Below, piece after piece: positions 1-10,268 of a stretch of DNA of 43,280 nt. Source of the DNA: Actinomycetota bacterium (GTDB lineage Bacteria; Actinomycetota; Acidimicrobiia; Spongiisociales; UBA11373). The stretch spans positions 1 through 43,280 of the forward strand of contig JAHJML010000097.1 of the NCBI GenBank assembly GCA_018821365.1. Reading direction: 5' to 3'. The first letter of the stretch is position 1; each line of letters begins with the position of its first letter. A program made the translations under genes and the position numbers. The notes beneath the pieces were generated by a model, which was given only the letters and a program-made list of their open reading frames with translations, made no database searches and was not told the DNA's origin.

Positions 1-2
1 CC

Positions 3-77
3 CAGATCGTCGACGAGTTGATGGAGACCCTCCGCTACACACCCGCCGTGACCGGCCCGACCGAGGAGACGCCATGA
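3..77 (+). CDS. csoR: CsoR-type copper-sensing repressor, C-terminal end only
   Basis: Only the last 24 codons lie in the window, in frame 3, ending at a TGA that overlaps the copZ start as ATGA. The tail contains ELMETLRYTPAVTGP, which matches the C-terminal helix and tail of the CsoR/RcnR family (M. tuberculosis CsoR has ELIDAVKFTPALTGP in this place). CsoR proteins are all-helical Cu(I)-responsive repressors that release DNA when copper binds. The neighbours are copZ and copA, the usual CsoR targets, so the three genes form an autoregulated copper operon. The DNA- and copper-binding residues are outside the window, so the assignment rests on the tail and the context. Confidence 0.75.
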   Translation, partial: QIVDELMETLRYTPAVTGPTEETP

Positions 78-286
78 CCGAGACCACCCTGTCCGTACCC
101 GAGATCCACTGCGACCACTGCAAGATGTCCATCGAAGGCGCCGTCGGCGCCCTCGAAGGGGTCACCAAGGCCGAGGTCGACGTGCCCGCCGCGACGGTGA
201 CCGTCACCTTCGACGCCCCCGCCGCCATGGAGGCCATCGTCGGCGCCATCGAGGGGCAGGGCTACGCCGTGCCCGACCAGGGCTGA
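74..286 (+). CDS. copZ: copper chaperone CopZ (HMA domain)
   Basis: This 70-residue protein is one heavy-metal-associated (HMA) ferredoxin-like domain. It should bind Cu(I) in the cytoplasm and hand it to the CopA ATPase. The metal loop reads [10 protein letters not shown], giving the expected CxxC pair near residues 14-17. The rest fits the fold, including [19 protein letters not shown] and the C-terminal GYAVPDQG. The length is standard for stand-alone CopZ. The start overlaps the csoR stop as ATGA, which indicates translational coupling, and copA follows after 19 nt. Confidence 0.92.
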   Translation: MTETTLSVPEIHCDHCKMSIEGAVGALEGVTKAEVDVPAATVTVTFDAPAAMEAIVGAIEGQGYAVPDQG

Positions 287-305
287 CACGGGCGAGAGGG
301 GAACC

Positions 306-2465
306 ATGACCGACCAGATCACCTTCGACGTCGAGGGGATGACCTGCGCCTCGTGCGCACTGCGGATCGAGCGCGTGCTCGGCAAGCAGGAGGGCGTCGA
401 GGAGGCCCTGGTCAACTTCGCCGGGCAGGAGGCCCGGGTGCGGGTCGCCCCCGGGGTCGACCTCGGCACGCTGACGGCTGCGATCGAACGGATCGGTTAC
501 TCGGCCACCCTCATCGAGGAGGGCGACACCCGCGACAGCATCGTCGAGCGCTACTCGATCGAGACCCGCTATCAGGGGACGATGACCCTGCTGGCGGCGC
601 TGTTCGCCACCCCGGCCTTCCTGCTGACCATGTTCGGACCCGATGCCCGATGGGTGATGCTGGTGGTATGGGGGTTGATCACCCCGGTCGAGTTCGTGTT
701 CGGATGGCAGTTCCACCGCAACGCCGCCGTCAGGCTCCGATCGGGGGGCGCCAGCATGGACACCCTCGTCTCGATGGGGACCCTGGCCGCCTACGGCTAC
801 TCCGTGTGGGCCTTCTTCGCCGGGCACCCCGTCTTCTTCGAGACGGCAGGCTGGATCATCACCTTCATCCTGCTGGGCAAGTTCTTCGAGGCCAGGTCGA
901 AGGGGCGAGCCTCGCAGGCGATCGCCGGACTGCTCGAGATGGGGGCCAAGCAGGCGTCGGTGCTGCGCGACGGCATCGAGGTGGCGACCCCCATCGGGGA
1001 GGTGGCGGTCGGCGACCTGATCGTGGTGCGGCCCGGCGAGAAGGTCCCCACCGACGGGACCATCGTCGAAGGAGGCTCCTCGTTCGACGAGAGCATGCTG
1101 ACCGGCGAGTCGATCCCGGCAGGCAAAGGGCCCGGCGATGCCGTCTTCGGGGCCACCATCAACCAGCAGGGCCGGGTGGTGATCGAGGCCACCCGGGTCG
1201 GAGGGGAGACCGCCCTCGCCCAGATCGTGCGGATGGTCGAGGAGGCCCAGGCCACCAAGGCGCCGATCCAGCATCTCGCCGACCGGGTCTCCGGGGTGTT
1301 CGTCCCCCTCGTGATCCTGATCGCCCTGGCCACCCTGGCGGCCTGGCTCGTCATCGGGGGCGACCTCACCGAGGCGATGCGGGCCGCCGTCGCCGTCCTG
1401 ATCATCGCCTGCCCGTGCGCCCTCGGACTGGCCACCCCCACCGCCATCATGGTGGGCGGAGCCCGGGGGGCCGAACTCGGCGTCCTCTTCAAGAACGCCG
1501 AGGTGTTCGAACGCTCCAGGACCATCGACACCATCGTCTTCGACAAGACCGGCACCCTCACCAGGGGAGCGATGACCCTCGCCGCCATCGAGGCCGACGA
1601 TCCGGACCGAGCCCTGTACCTGATCGGATCGGTCGAGGCGGCCGGCGAGCACCCGGTCGCCAGGGCCGTGGCATTGGGGTCCGAGGAGCGCGGCATCGAC
1701 CTGGCCACCGCCGCCGACTTCACCGCCCTCCCCGGCCTCGGGGTGAGAGGCACCGTCGACGGCATCGTCGTCACCGCCGGCCGGGAGCGGCTCATGGTGG
1801 AGTCCGGGTTAGTGGTGCCCGGCCGGTTCATCGAGGCCGCCCGCGCCATGGAACTCGGGGGGCAGACCGCCTTCCTGGCGGCCTGGGACGGCGAGGTGAG
1901 AGCCGCCCTCGGAGTCGCCGACACCCTGCGGGCGACGGCGGCCGGAGCCGTCGGCTCCCTGCGGGAGATGGGCGCCGAGGTCGCCATGATCACCGGCGAC
2001 AACCGGGTAACCGCCGAGGCCATCGCCGCCCAGGTCGGCATCACCTCGGTGATGGCCGAAGTCCTGCCGGGCGACAAGGCCGCCGAGGTCGCCCGCCTCC
2101 AGAGCGAAGGCCACCGGGTGGCGTTCGTCGGCGACGGTGTCAACGACGCCCCCGCCCTCACCGCCGCCGACCTGGGAATGGCGGTCGGGTCGGGCACCGA
2201 CATCGCCATCGAGGCCGGCGACGTGGTGCTGATGTCGGGCGACCCCGCCCTCGCCGCCACCGGACTGCGCCTGGCCGACGCCACCTTCCGCACCATCCGC
2301 CAGAACCTGTTCTGGGCGTTCGGCTACAACACCGCCGCCATCCCGTTGGCCGCGGCAGGCATGCTCGATCCGATGATCGCCGCCGCCGCCATGGCGCTCT
2401 CCAGCGTCTCGGTGGTGGGCAACTCGCTCCGGTTGCGCCGGTTCGGGCGGACCCGGGCCGCCTGA
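306..2465 (+). CDS. copA: Cu(I)-exporting P1B-type ATPase CopA
   Basis: This 719-residue membrane ATPase exports Cu(I) at the cost of ATP. It has one N-terminal HMA domain with MTCASC (residues 12-17), TM helices from about residue 90, and an actuator loop with LTGES. The transmembrane metal site [11 protein letters not shown] lies near residue 367, the phosphorylation loop DKTGTLT near 412, the HP locus GEHPVA near 447, then MITGDN and GDGVNDAP. The CPC motif marks the Cu(I)/Ag(I) subgroup P1B-1. It carries one HMA where many homologues carry two, so CopZ may supply copper directly. An SD-like gagaggggaacc precedes the ATG. It is the third gene of csoR-copZ-copA. Confidence 0.95.
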   Translation: MTDQITFDVEGMTCASCALRIERVLGKQEGVEEALVNFAGQEARVRVAPGVDLGTLTAAIERIGYSATLIEEGDTRDSIVERYSIETRYQGTMTLLAALFATPAFLLTMFGPDARWVMLVVWGLITPVEFVFGWQFHRNAAVRLRSGGASMDTLVSMGTLAAYGYSVWAFFAGHPVFFETAGWIITFILLGKFFEARSKGRASQAIAGLLEMGAKQASVLRDGIEVATPIGEVAVGDLIVVRPGEKVPTDGTIVEGGSSFDESMLTGESIPAGKGPGDAVFGATINQQGRVVIEATRVGGETALAQIVRMVEEAQATKAPIQHLADRVSGVFVPLVILIALATLAAWLVIGGDLTEAMRAAVAVLIIACPCALGLATPTAIMVGGARGAELGVLFKNAEVFERSRTIDTIVFDKTGTLTRGAMTLAAIEADDPDRALYLIGSVEAAGEHPVARAVALGSEERGIDLATAADFTALPGLGVRGTVDGIVVTAGRERLMVESGLVVPGRFIEAARAMELGGQTAFLAAWDGEVRAALGVADTLRATAAGAVGSLREMGAEVAMITGDNRVTAEAIAAQVGITSVMAEVLPGDKAAEVARLQSEGHRVAFVGDGVNDAPALTAADLGMAVGSGTDIAIEAGDVVLMSGDPALAATGLRLADATFRTIRQNLFWAFGYNTAAIPLAAAGMLDPMIAAAAMALSSVSVVGNSLRLRRFGRTRAA

Positions 2466-2480
2466 TCGGCGGGCCGCCGG

Positions 2481-2486
2481 TACCCT
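2481..2486 (+). promoter_or_regulatory. -10 box TACCCT for tandem-GNAT gene (near-leaderless)
   Basis: TACCCT stands 9 nt before the ATG at 2496. It fits the TANNNT box seen before many genes in this window and would give a leader of only a few nucleotides. Confidence 0.5.
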
Positions 2487-2495
2487 GCCGGCACC

Positions 2496-3458
2496 ATGAG
2501 CGCTTCCCCACCCGACGCCGCCGGCGTCACCTGGCGTCCCATAGAAGACGGCGACATCCCGGCGGTGGCGGCCCTCGCCACCGCCGTCGACGCCGCCGAG
2601 CGTCTCGAATTCGTCGGGGGGCCGGAGCACTGGAAGTGGTGGCTCGCCCAACACGACCTGGCCGTCGACACCATCCTGGCCGTCGATGAGCAGGGAACCG
2701 TGGTCGGCGTGGCCGGCAGCCACCGCACCGACACCGACGCCGGCGCCAGGGCGATCATCTGGTTCGACGGCCACCCCGCCAGGCTCGACCTGGAACCGGT
2801 GCTGCTCGATTGGGGGATCGCCACGGCCGCAGAGCAGGTGGAAGCCGCCGCCCACCCCGACAAGGCGATCCGGGTGTTCACCGAGGAGCACCGCACCCGG
2901 CGCCGCCGACTGTTGGAGGCCAACGGGTTCGCCGAGGCCCGCCGGTTCGTGGACATGGAACGCTCCCTCACCGGCCACCTCCCCGAACCCCGGCCACTGC
3001 CGGATGGGGTCGAGGTGATCCACTGGACCCCCGACCGCGACCAACCGGCCCGACTGGTCTCCAATGCCGCCTTCCGGGACCACTGGGGAAGCCTCCCGAT
3101 CGACCCGGCGACCTGGGCGTCGCGGGAGATCGACGAGGAGGTGATCCGCCGTGATTGCTCATTCGTCGCCGCCTGCGGCGGCACGGCCGTCGCCATCTGC
3201 CTCGCCGAGGTGGACCGGGAAGACGACGACGCCAAGATGTGGATCGCCAGAGTCGGGACCGATCCGGAGTGGCAGCGGCGCGGACTCGCCTCGCACCTGC
3301 TGGCCCGCAGCCTCGGGGCGGGGGCGGCGGCCGGCCTCCTGACCACCGTCCTCACGGTCGACGAGGAGAGCCGATTCGATGCGACCGCCCTCTACGCCGG
3401 CCTGGGATACCGGGTGACCAATCGGACCATCGCCTATGCGTTGGGAGACCGGACGTGA
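2496..3458 (+). CDS. tandem-domain GNAT N-acetyltransferase
   Basis: This 320-residue protein appears to contain two GNAT folds. The C-terminal half has a clear acetyl-CoA loop, VGTDPEWQRRGLASHLL, followed by a beta strand and DATALYAGLGYRVTNR. The N-terminal half opens like a GNAT (WRPIEDGDIPAVAALA) with a weaker cofactor loop. Tandem GNATs of this size include actinobacterial mycothiol synthase (MshD), but nothing visible proves that substrate, so only the family is called. It is preceded by a near-leaderless promoter and overlaps the next gene as GTGA, so the two are co-transcribed. Confidence 0.75.
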   Translation: MSASPPDAAGVTWRPIEDGDIPAVAALATAVDAAERLEFVGGPEHWKWWLAQHDLAVDTILAVDEQGTVVGVAGSHRTDTDAGARAIIWFDGHPARLDLEPVLLDWGIATAAEQVEAAAHPDKAIRVFTEEHRTRRRRLLEANGFAEARRFVDMERSLTGHLPEPRPLPDGVEVIHWTPDRDQPARLVSNAAFRDHWGSLPIDPATWASREIDEEVIRRDCSFVAACGGTAVAICLAEVDREDDDAKMWIARVGTDPEWQRRGLASHLLARSLGAGAAAGLLTTVLTVDEESRFDATALYAGLGYRVTNRTIAYALGDRT

Positions 3459-4891
3459 CCCGCCGACTCGTCTGCGCTCTCGCCGTGGCATCGGTGCTGG
3501 TATCCGCCTGCTCGAGCGGTGCCTCCTTCTCGACCAGCACCGATGCCGGGGAGACCACCACCACCCCTCCGGCCTCGACCGCCGCCCCCCCGGCCATTGC
3601 ACCGGCCATCCCGGTGGATCCCGACCTGGTGCCGGAGGGAGATCCCGATCTGCTCGCCGCCCTGGTCCTGTTCCCCGGCGAACTGCCCGCCCCCTACGAC
3701 GGCCTCCCCTTCGACCCGGTCGAATCCGGCTACAGCCCGGCGGGCGGCAGTCTCTCCAGCGCCCTCGACCCGGGCGACGAGGCCGACGACATCATCCGCT
3801 TCGGGGAGGTGGCCGAGTTCTCGACCGCCTACGGCGACCCCAATGTCGTCGGTGTCGCCTTCAACGCCGCCCAATTCGCCACCCCCGAGGGTGGGGCCGC
3901 CTACCTGGAGGACTGGGTGAGCGACCTGAGTTCCTCCGCCGAAGCGCCGTCGGACGTCCGCTTCGTTCTCGAGGGCTTCCACTCCGAGGTCCTCGCCGGC
4001 CTTGGAGACCAGGCGATCAGGGTCGGCTACACCGGCAGGTTCCTCCTCAGCGACGGATCCTCCTCGACCCGTCCCGGGGGGGCGGTGGCGGTCCGCAAGG
4101 GCGTTCTGGTGCTGTGGGTGTGGGGAAACGGCGCCCGGGCGGAGCAGATCCTCGACGACTTCACCGACCTCGCGGCAGTGAGGGTGGCCGCGGTAGCCGA
4201 CGGCACCCTGCCGCCGCGCGACTACGCCTCGCTGGGCCTCACCGATCCACCCACGCTGGCGCTGGACTCCTTCGCCTTCACCTACGAATACGGTGTCGAG
4301 GCCGACGAGGGCAGGTTCGTGGTCCGTATCGTCGGCGAGTTCGAAGGCCCCGACCGCACCTCGTGCCGGACCACCATCGCGGTCGCCGGTCTCTCACCGA
4401 TGGAGACCTATCTGATCGCAGCCGGGACCCGGGTCTGGCTCGGGGACCAGACCGGCTACCAGGAACTGCTCCTCCGCGACCCGACGGCGCTCTCGGCGCT
4501 GCGGTCGTGTCCGGGGCACCCGATCCACTGGGAGTCCACCAAACTCCACCGACTCGTGGTCGGCGACGGCGAGCAGGTGGTGGTCTCGGGAGTCGACGCC
4601 CTCCGCTCCGACCTCTCCAGGGATCACGCAGCGATGATGGCGGCCGGGTTCCTGGAAGCCGAGATCGACGAGTTCGCTCGCTACGAGTTGACCGTGGCCG
4701 CCGACGGGGGATGGCCGATCCAGTTGGACGTGGAGCGCACCGTGACCGTGGAGGCCGCCCTGCGGATGTACGGACTCCCGGTCGACGACCTGCAGTTCCC
4801 GGATGCCCCGGCGGTGGCCTACGAGCGTCTGGCGCTGAGCAGGATCAACGACCCGAGCATCCGGGTGACCCTGCCGCTGCTGGCCGGCTGA
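3455..4891 (+). CDS. secreted lipoprotein of unknown function
   Basis: The GTG at 3455 overlaps the GNAT stop (GTGA) and gives a 478-residue protein with a lipoprotein signal peptide: RR, hydrophobic stretch, lipobox VSAC, then a Thr/Ala/Pro-rich linker. This start is preferred over the 100-codon upstream extension in the ORF track because the signal peptide begins here. The mature part is acidic and mixed alpha/beta with no motif recognised. It should be anchored on the outer face of the membrane. It converges on hypC with only 9 nt between. Confidence 0.75.
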   Translation: MTRRLVCALAVASVLVSACSSGASFSTSTDAGETTTTPPASTAAPPAIAPAIPVDPDLVPEGDPDLLAALVLFPGELPAPYDGLPFDPVESGYSPAGGSLSSALDPGDEADDIIRFGEVAEFSTAYGDPNVVGVAFNAAQFATPEGGAAYLEDWVSDLSSSAEAPSDVRFVLEGFHSEVLAGLGDQAIRVGYTGRFLLSDGSSSTRPGGAVAVRKGVLVLWVWGNGARAEQILDDFTDLAAVRVAAVADGTLPPRDYASLGLTDPPTLALDSFAFTYEYGVEADEGRFVVRIVGEFEGPDRTSCRTTIAVAGLSPMETYLIAAGTRVWLGDQTGYQELLLRDPTALSALRSCPGHPIHWESTKLHRLVVGDGEQVVVSGVDALRSDLSRDHAAMMAAGFLEAEIDEFARYELTVAADGGWPIQLDVERTVTVEAALRMYGLPVDDLQFPDAPAVAYERLALSRINDPSIRVTLPLLAG

Positions 4892-4900
4892 CGGCGGCGG

Positions 4901-5131
4901 CTACAGGAGGCCGGCGATCTCGTCGGTGAGCCCGACCAGTTCGGCGGCCTGCTCGTCGGAGAGCGCCTCGATGGCATGCCCGGCGTGGACGATCACCCAG
5001 GTGCCGACTTCCACTCCCGGGACCAGGGCCAGGTTGACCTCTCGCGGCCGGCCGCCCAGGTCGACGATGCCGACCCGGGTCACGCCTTCACCCCGGGCGG
5101 AGAGCACCGGGCCGGCCACTGCGAGGCACAT
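4901..5131 (-). CDS. hypC: hydrogenase maturation chaperone HypC
   Basis: This 76-residue HypC/HybG family protein begins MCLAVAGPV; Cys2 is the residue that carries the Fe(CN)2CO fragment between HypD and the large-subunit precursor. The small beta-barrel core (RVGIVDLGGRPREVNLALVPGVEVGTWVIVHAGHAIEAL) is typical. It is the last gene of the hydrogenase operon, 48 nt after the protease gene, and the only Hyp cofactor-assembly gene here. HypA, B, D, E and F must be encoded elsewhere. Confidence 0.95.
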   Translation of the reverse strand: MCLAVAGPVLSARGEGVTRVGIVDLGGRPREVNLALVPGVEVGTWVIVHAGHAIEALSDEQAAELVGLTDEIAGLL

Positions 5132-5179
5132 CAGCCCACCTCCGATTCGAGGCCGGCCAACCCCTTCATCGTCGAGGAG

Positions 5180-5638
5180 TCATGCATCGCACACCTCGGC
5201 GAGCACCATGCCCCTGGCCACCTCGACGGCATCGGCGACCGCCGGGCTCATCTCATGGCCGGGATGGAAGTCGGTCCCCTCGATGCCGTAGACCAGCAGC
5301 CTGAGGGGCAACCGCTCCAGCGACCTGGCCAGTTCGATGGCCTCGGCAGCTCCCATGCCGTGGGTGGATGCCAGGTTGACGGAGTGCGGGAGCGGCGTCG
5401 CGGTGGCGTCGAAGCGCCGCACGGTGCCGGCCACCGACCCCGACACCATCGCATCCACCACAACTGCCAGGTCGGCGCCACTCCAGGCATCCATGATGGC
5501 GGCGGGATCACCGTCGCTCTCCATGACCACCACTCCCCCGGGCACGGCGCCGCGCAGGGCGGCGGCTACCCGCCGCCCTGCCGCGTCGTCGCCTCTATCG
5601 GGGTTGCCGACGCCGATCACGACGACGGCGTCACCCAC
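5180..5638 (-). CDS. [NiFe]-hydrogenase maturation endopeptidase (HycI/HyaD family)
   Basis: This 152-residue protein begins with GTG and carries the family N-terminal motif [13 protein letters not shown], in which the first Asp/Glu position helps bind nickel. A second region, VVVDAMVSG, matches the usual D-A motif, and [12 protein letters not shown] resembles the later conserved His region. These proteases remove the C-terminal peptide of the large subunit after nickel insertion. The gene overlaps the 3' end of hydA by 8 nt, so enzyme and substrate are translationally coupled. Its specific partner is therefore HydA. Confidence 0.93.
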   Translation of the reverse strand: MGDAVVVIGVGNPDRGDDAAGRRVAAALRGAVPGGVVVMESDGDPAAIMDAWSGADLAVVVDAMVSGSVAGTVRRFDATATPLPHSVNLASTHGMGAAEAIELARSLERLPLRLLVYGIEGTDFHPGHEMSPAVADAVEVARGMVLAEVCDA

Positions 5639-6932
5639 GATCGACCTTCAGGTCGAGGAAGTGGGTGGCACACGAGATGCACGGGTCGTAGTTGCGGATC
5701 GACTGCTCCAACTTCCACTGCAGCTGATCGTCCGGCAGATCGATGTTGTCGCGGATCACCGCCAGGAGATCCTCCTCGATCGACAACTGGTTCTGGGCGG
5801 TCGGCGGCATGATGTGCGCATCGATGATCCGGCCGTCGCTCCCGACCTCGTACCGGTGGTACAGGGTCCCCCGCGGCGCCTCGGAGGCCCCGTGGCCGAC
5901 ACCGGCCTTGACCTCGTAGCGCACCGCGGGCTCGTCGGGCATCTCGTAGCCGTCGATGATCCGCAGGGCCTCGTCGACGGCGTACACCGTCTCGACGGCC
6001 CGCACGATGATGCTCTGGAACGGGTTGAAGCAGGTGGCGCCCAACCCGGCGCTCTCGGCGGCCTTCCTGGCATCCGGTGTCAGCTTCTCGTAGTTGAGGC
6101 TGTAGCGGGCCAGTGGACCGACCAGATAGGCGCCCTTGCCCTTGATCACCGATTGCAGAGCGTTCGACCGCTCGGCGTGGATCTCCTGGAACACGTCGAG
6201 GTACTCGCTGATGTCGATGTCGATCCCCTTGCTCGAGACCATCCGCCCTTCGGTGAGCGGGTACTCGTCGGGGTGTGACAGGCACACCAGTTCGTAGTCC
6301 TGTTCGAGTTGCGGCATCGGCAGCGAGGCGGTCCAGGACACCAGCGCCATGGCTGCGTCCTTGGCCCACACCAGGTCCTCGACGAGCGTCTGCAGCTGGG
6401 CCTCGGTCGGCACCTTGTACCAGCCACCGACCCTGGCGTTGATCGGATGGATCTCGCGGCCCGCCAGCAGCGCCATGATGTCGTTGCCGACCTTCTTCAG
6501 CTTGAGGACCAGTTCGACCGTCTCGCGATGATCGGCCGCCATGTGGATGGCGCTCTCATAACCCAGGAAGTCCGGGGCATGGAGCATGGCCGCGTGCAGC
6601 ACGTGGCTCTCGATCCACTCGCCGCAGTAGAGCAGCCGCCGCAATTCGCGCAACTGCCCGCCCACCGTGATGCCCATCACCTGCTCCATCGCATGGGAGG
6701 AGGACATCTGGTAGGCAACCGGGCAGATCCCGCAGATACGGGCCGTGATGTCGGGCGCCTCGGTGTGGAGGCGTCCCCGCATGAAGGCCTCGTAGAAGCG
6801 GGGCGGCTCGAAGATCCCGAACTCGGCGATCTCGACCTCGCCGTCGCGAATCTTGACCTTCATCGACCCCTCGCCCTCGACACGGGCGAGGTAGTCGACG
6901 TTGATCGAACGGACTCCGTTACCTGTCGGCAT
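5631..6932 (-). CDS. hydA: group 3b [NiFe]-hydrogenase large (alpha) subunit
   Basis: This is the catalytic subunit holding the NiFe(CN)2CO site. The L1 motif [10 protein letters not shown] lies near residue 65 and the L2 motif DPCISCATH near the C-terminus; the nine residues after the His are the peptide removed by the endopeptidase. At 433 residues it fits the group 3b (sulfhydrogenase/HydA) family. The ATG at 6932 is chosen over the GTG at 6941 because AAGGCCGGTG sits upstream at SD distance; either start overlaps hydD. The enzyme is cytosolic, without Tat signal or membrane anchor. With HydB, G and D it couples H2 to NAD(P)(H). Confidence 0.95.
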   Translation of the reverse strand: MPTGNGVRSINVDYLARVEGEGSMKVKIRDGEVEIAEFGIFEPPRFYEAFMRGRLHTEAPDITARICGICPVAYQMSSSHAMEQVMGITVGGQLRELRRLLYCGEWIESHVLHAAMLHAPDFLGYESAIHMAADHRETVELVLKLKKVGNDIMALLAGREIHPINARVGGWYKVPTEAQLQTLVEDLVWAKDAAMALVSWTASLPMPQLEQDYELVCLSHPDEYPLTEGRMVSSKGIDIDISEYLDVFQEIHAERSNALQSVIKGKGAYLVGPLARYSLNYEKLTPDARKAAESAGLGATCFNPFQSIIVRAVETVYAVDEALRIIDGYEMPDEPAVRYEVKAGVGHGASEAPRGTLYHRYEVGSDGRIIDAHIMPPTAQNQLSIEEDLLAVIRDNIDLPDDQLQWKLEQSIRNYDPCISCATHFLDLKVDRG

Positions 6933-7698
6933 ACATATCACCGGCCTTGCGGAACGCGTCCGCGTAGTTGTTGAAGAAGTGGAAGGCGTCGGAGACGGTC
7001 CTGGAATCCACTCCCATCTCCATCCACTGGTCGCCGAGTGCCGTCGTGTTCGGACTCTCCATGGGACCGAAGCAGCCGTAGCAGCCGCGGTTGTAGGCAG
7101 GGCAGATCGCCCCGCATCCGGCCTGGGTGACCGGGCCGAGGCAGGGAACGCCCTGAGCGATCATCACACACGGGTTGCCCCGCCGCTTGCACTCCATGCA
7201 AACGCTGTAGGTCGGCAGGATCGGGTTCCTCCCATTGAGGAAGGCCACCACCGTCTCGAGCAACTGCGCCTTGCTGATGGGGCAACCCCGCAGCTCGAGG
7301 TCCACCTTGACGTGGTCCGAGATCGGGGTCGACTCGGCCAGCGTGTCGATGTAGTCCGGGGTCGCATACACGTACCGGGTGAACTCCTCGACGTCTCTGG
7401 CGTTGCGAAGCGCCTGGATGCCGCCTGCAGTGGCGCAGGCGCCGATGGCGATCAGGACCTTCGACTCCTCGCGGATCTCCTTGATCCGTTCGAGGTCGTG
7501 CGGGGTGCTCACCGAGCCCTCGACCAGCGTCAGGTCGTAGGGCCCCTCGATGATCTCCCGAGACGCCTCGGCGAAGTTGGCGATCTGGATCGCCCCGGCG
7601 ACGGCCAGCAGTTCGTCCTCGCAATCGAGGAGAGTCAACTGACAACCGTCACAGGACGCGAACTTGTGGACGGCGAGTTTGGGCAGTCTCTCAGCCAT
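6919..7698 (-). CDS. hydD: group 3b [NiFe]-hydrogenase small (delta) subunit
   Basis: This 259-residue subunit carries the electron relay next to the NiFe site. It begins after a strong SD (AAGGAGGTGTG) at the ATG overlapping the hydG stop (TGATG). Cys ligands are visible in [12 protein letters not shown] (proximal cluster), [16 protein letters not shown], and the Cys-rich C-terminus with [22 protein letters not shown] and GCYGCFGP for the medial and distal clusters. There is no Tat signal, as expected for a cytosolic enzyme. The ORF track shows a longer upstream extension, which is a shadow of hydG. Confidence 0.95.
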   Translation of the reverse strand: MAERLPKLAVHKFASCDGCQLTLLDCEDELLAVAGAIQIANFAEASREIIEGPYDLTLVEGSVSTPHDLERIKEIREESKVLIAIGACATAGGIQALRNARDVEEFTRYVYATPDYIDTLAESTPISDHVKVDLELRGCPISKAQLLETVVAFLNGRNPILPTYSVCMECKRRGNPCVMIAQGVPCLGPVTQAGCGAICPAYNRGCYGCFGPMESPNTTALGDQWMEMGVDSRTVSDAFHFFNNYADAFRKAGDMYADR

Positions 7699-8540
7699 CA
7701 CACCTCCTTCACAGGGAGGTACGAACGAACGGCGTCGTAGTTGAACACGGCGCCGTCGTGGCACACGAACAGATTCCCGAACTGGCAGTGGCCGCAGAAG
7801 CCCACCGCACACTGCATGTTCCGTTCCATCGAGATGTAGATCTGATCCCTCGGCACCCCGCGGTTGCGCAGTTCGGTGACGGTGAATCGCATCATGATCT
7901 CGGGCCCGATGACGAACGCAATTGCGTTGTCGGGATCGAACGGAGCATTGGGGATCAGTCGGGTGACGACACCCACCGAGCCCCGGTAGTCGCTTCCTGC
8001 GGAGTCGACGGAAACGTCGACGACCGCATCGAACCGGCTCCGCCAATCCTTCACCTCGCCCTGATACACCAGATCCGAAGGAGTTCGTGCCCCGTACAGC
8101 AGGACGAACTGGTCGAATCGCTCTCGTTGATTCAGCGCCTCGTAGATGGCGGGACGCACCGGAGCGATACCGATGCCACCGGCGACGATGACGAGATCCT
8201 TGCCTTCGGCGGCTTCCATCGGCCACGCCGTGCCAAACGGCCCCCGGACCCCGACGTAGTCGCCGAGTTCGAGGCGATGGAGTGCCGCGGTGACGGCACC
8301 CACGTTGCGGATGGTGTGGACGATGCGATCCGTCTTGGCCGGATCGCCGCTGATCGAGATCGCCGATTCGCCGATCCCAAAGGGGTAGAGCATGTTGAAC
8401 TGCCCGGGCCGGAACTCGAACCCGTCGGGGGCGTCCAGTTCCAGCGTGATCGTGTCGTAGGTCTCCCGTCGCTTGGCGACGACCTCGTAAGGCACCGGCG
8501 CCATGGGATTCCGGGTGATGGTTTCAGTTGCGGCTTGCAT
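7698..8540 (-). CDS. hydG: group 3b hydrogenase FAD/NAD(P)-binding (gamma) subunit
   Basis: This 280-residue diaphorase subunit belongs to the ferredoxin-NADP reductase superfamily. It has an FAD-binding barrel with [21 protein letters not shown], a nucleotide domain with [15 protein letters not shown], and a C-terminal [2Fe-2S] cluster in [17 protein letters not shown]. It passes electrons between NAD(P)H and the Fe-S chain. The ATG at 8540 (MQAATE) is chosen; it overlaps the end of the cNMP gene by 17 nt. The ATG of MAPVPYE is an alternative that would shorten it by 12 residues. The stop overlaps the hydD start. Confidence 0.93.
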   Translation of the reverse strand: MQAATETITRNPMAPVPYEVVAKRRETYDTITLELDAPDGFEFRPGQFNMLYPFGIGESAISISGDPAKTDRIVHTIRNVGAVTAALHRLELGDYVGVRGPFGTAWPMEAAEGKDLVIVAGGIGIAPVRPAIYEALNQRERFDQFVLLYGARTPSDLVYQGEVKDWRSRFDAVVDVSVDSAGSDYRGSVGVVTRLIPNAPFDPDNAIAFVIGPEIMMRFTVTELRNRGVPRDQIYISMERNMQCAVGFCGHCQFGNLFVCHDGAVFNYDAVRSYLPVKEV

Positions 8541-8989
8541 ACAAATCCAGGAGTTGGAGTCGGGTGGCCTGCAGGCGCCCCACGATGAGCCGCGCAAAGC
8601 GGACCATCATCGGGTACCCCAGGTTGGGTTCGTCGTTCATGCAATGGCGGATCGCCTCGCCGTCGAGGACGATCGCCGTGGCCGGAGTCAGCACCCTGGC
8701 GTCGAACGACCACACGTACGGCTCGAAGAGCCAGGACCAGCCGAGCACCTCGCCGCGAGAGACCGTCTGGACGATCCGCGAGCCGGTGCCCGGCGAGTAG
8801 ACCTCGATGGCGACCTCTCCGGATTGGATCAGGTAGCACTTGGTGGCCTCGCCGCCCGACCGGAAGATCATCTCGTCCTCGCCCCAGCTCGCTACGCCGT
8901 CGGCGCAGGCACCTATACGGGTGACGACTTCCTCCGAGACACCCTTCATGAAGGAGTGCCGGCCGAGCTCTGCAGTGATGTCGAGGTCT

Positions 8990-8997
<8 letters not shown>
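8524..8997 (-). CDS. stand-alone cyclic-nucleotide-binding-domain protein in hydrogenase operon
   Basis: This 157-residue protein is a single CRP/cNMP-binding beta-barrel: [13 protein letters not shown], then [11 protein letters not shown] in the phosphate-binding cassette region, then [14 protein letters not shown] and a C-terminal helix. There is no helix-turn-helix, so it is not a CRP-type transcription factor. The ATG at 8997 overlaps hydB by 8 nt, and the gene overlaps hydG by 17 nt, so it is made in step with the enzyme. By position it could be a regulatory subunit or an assembly aid, but this is inference. The cassette lacks the canonical GE-x5-RAA arginine, so cNMP binding is uncertain. 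Confidence 0.85.
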
Positions 8998-10123
<1,126 letters not shown>

Positions 10124-10142
10124 CACACCTCCTCAACAGCCC

Positions 10143-10168
10143 AAGCTACGCAAGTAGCGTCGAGCTAC
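10143..10168 (-). promoter_or_regulatory. probable hydrogenase operon promoter overlapped by GCTAC inverted repeats
   Basis: On the minus strand TAGCTT (10143-10148) is a plausible -10 box that would give a leader of about 15-20 nt containing the hydB SD. Three copies of one pentamer surround it: GCTAC (10145-10149), GTAGC (10154-10158) and GCTAC (10164-10168), forming two overlapping inverted repeats with 4- and 5-nt spacers. A regulator bound here would cover the promoter. The regulator is unknown. Confidence 0.4.
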
Positions 10169-10200
10169 CTAGGGCCGGATGGCACATTGGAAGCGGTTCC

Positions 10201-10216
10201 GGGTCCCTTGGGACCC
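10201..10216. promoter_or_regulatory. perfect 7-2-7 palindrome GGGTCCC-TT-GGGACCC, candidate operator
   Basis: The palindrome lies between the divergent hydB operon and the DUF6390-like gene. It is about 72 bp upstream of the inferred hyd start site and at about -35 of the inferred start of the divergent gene, so it is well placed for a dimeric regulator of both. The half-site GGGAC also occurs in the actinobacterial DosR box, but here the half-sites face the opposite way. Confidence 0.45.
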
Positions 10217-10231
10217 TGCTGAATGGCACCG

Positions 10232-10237
10232 TACGAT
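10232..10237 (+). promoter_or_regulatory. -10 box TACGAT for DUF6390-like gene
   Basis: TACGAT is followed by a 31-nt stretch to the ATG at 10269 that contains the SD-like AGAGGAGTGACG, so this transcript has a short leader. Confidence 0.4.
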
Positions 10238-10268
10238 TGAAGGTGCGTTCACAGAGGAGTGACGTCTG

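Noticed and set aside
204-1652. 482-aa minus-strand ORF opposite copA
   Set aside because: It is low in complexity, rich in Gly/Asp/His/Arg, and antiparallel to a gene with all P-type ATPase motifs. It is a GC-rich shadow.
10201-10216. Palindrome as a canonical DosR box
   Set aside because: The DosR box has GGGAC pointing inward with a central spacer; here the half-sites are everted and almost adjacent.
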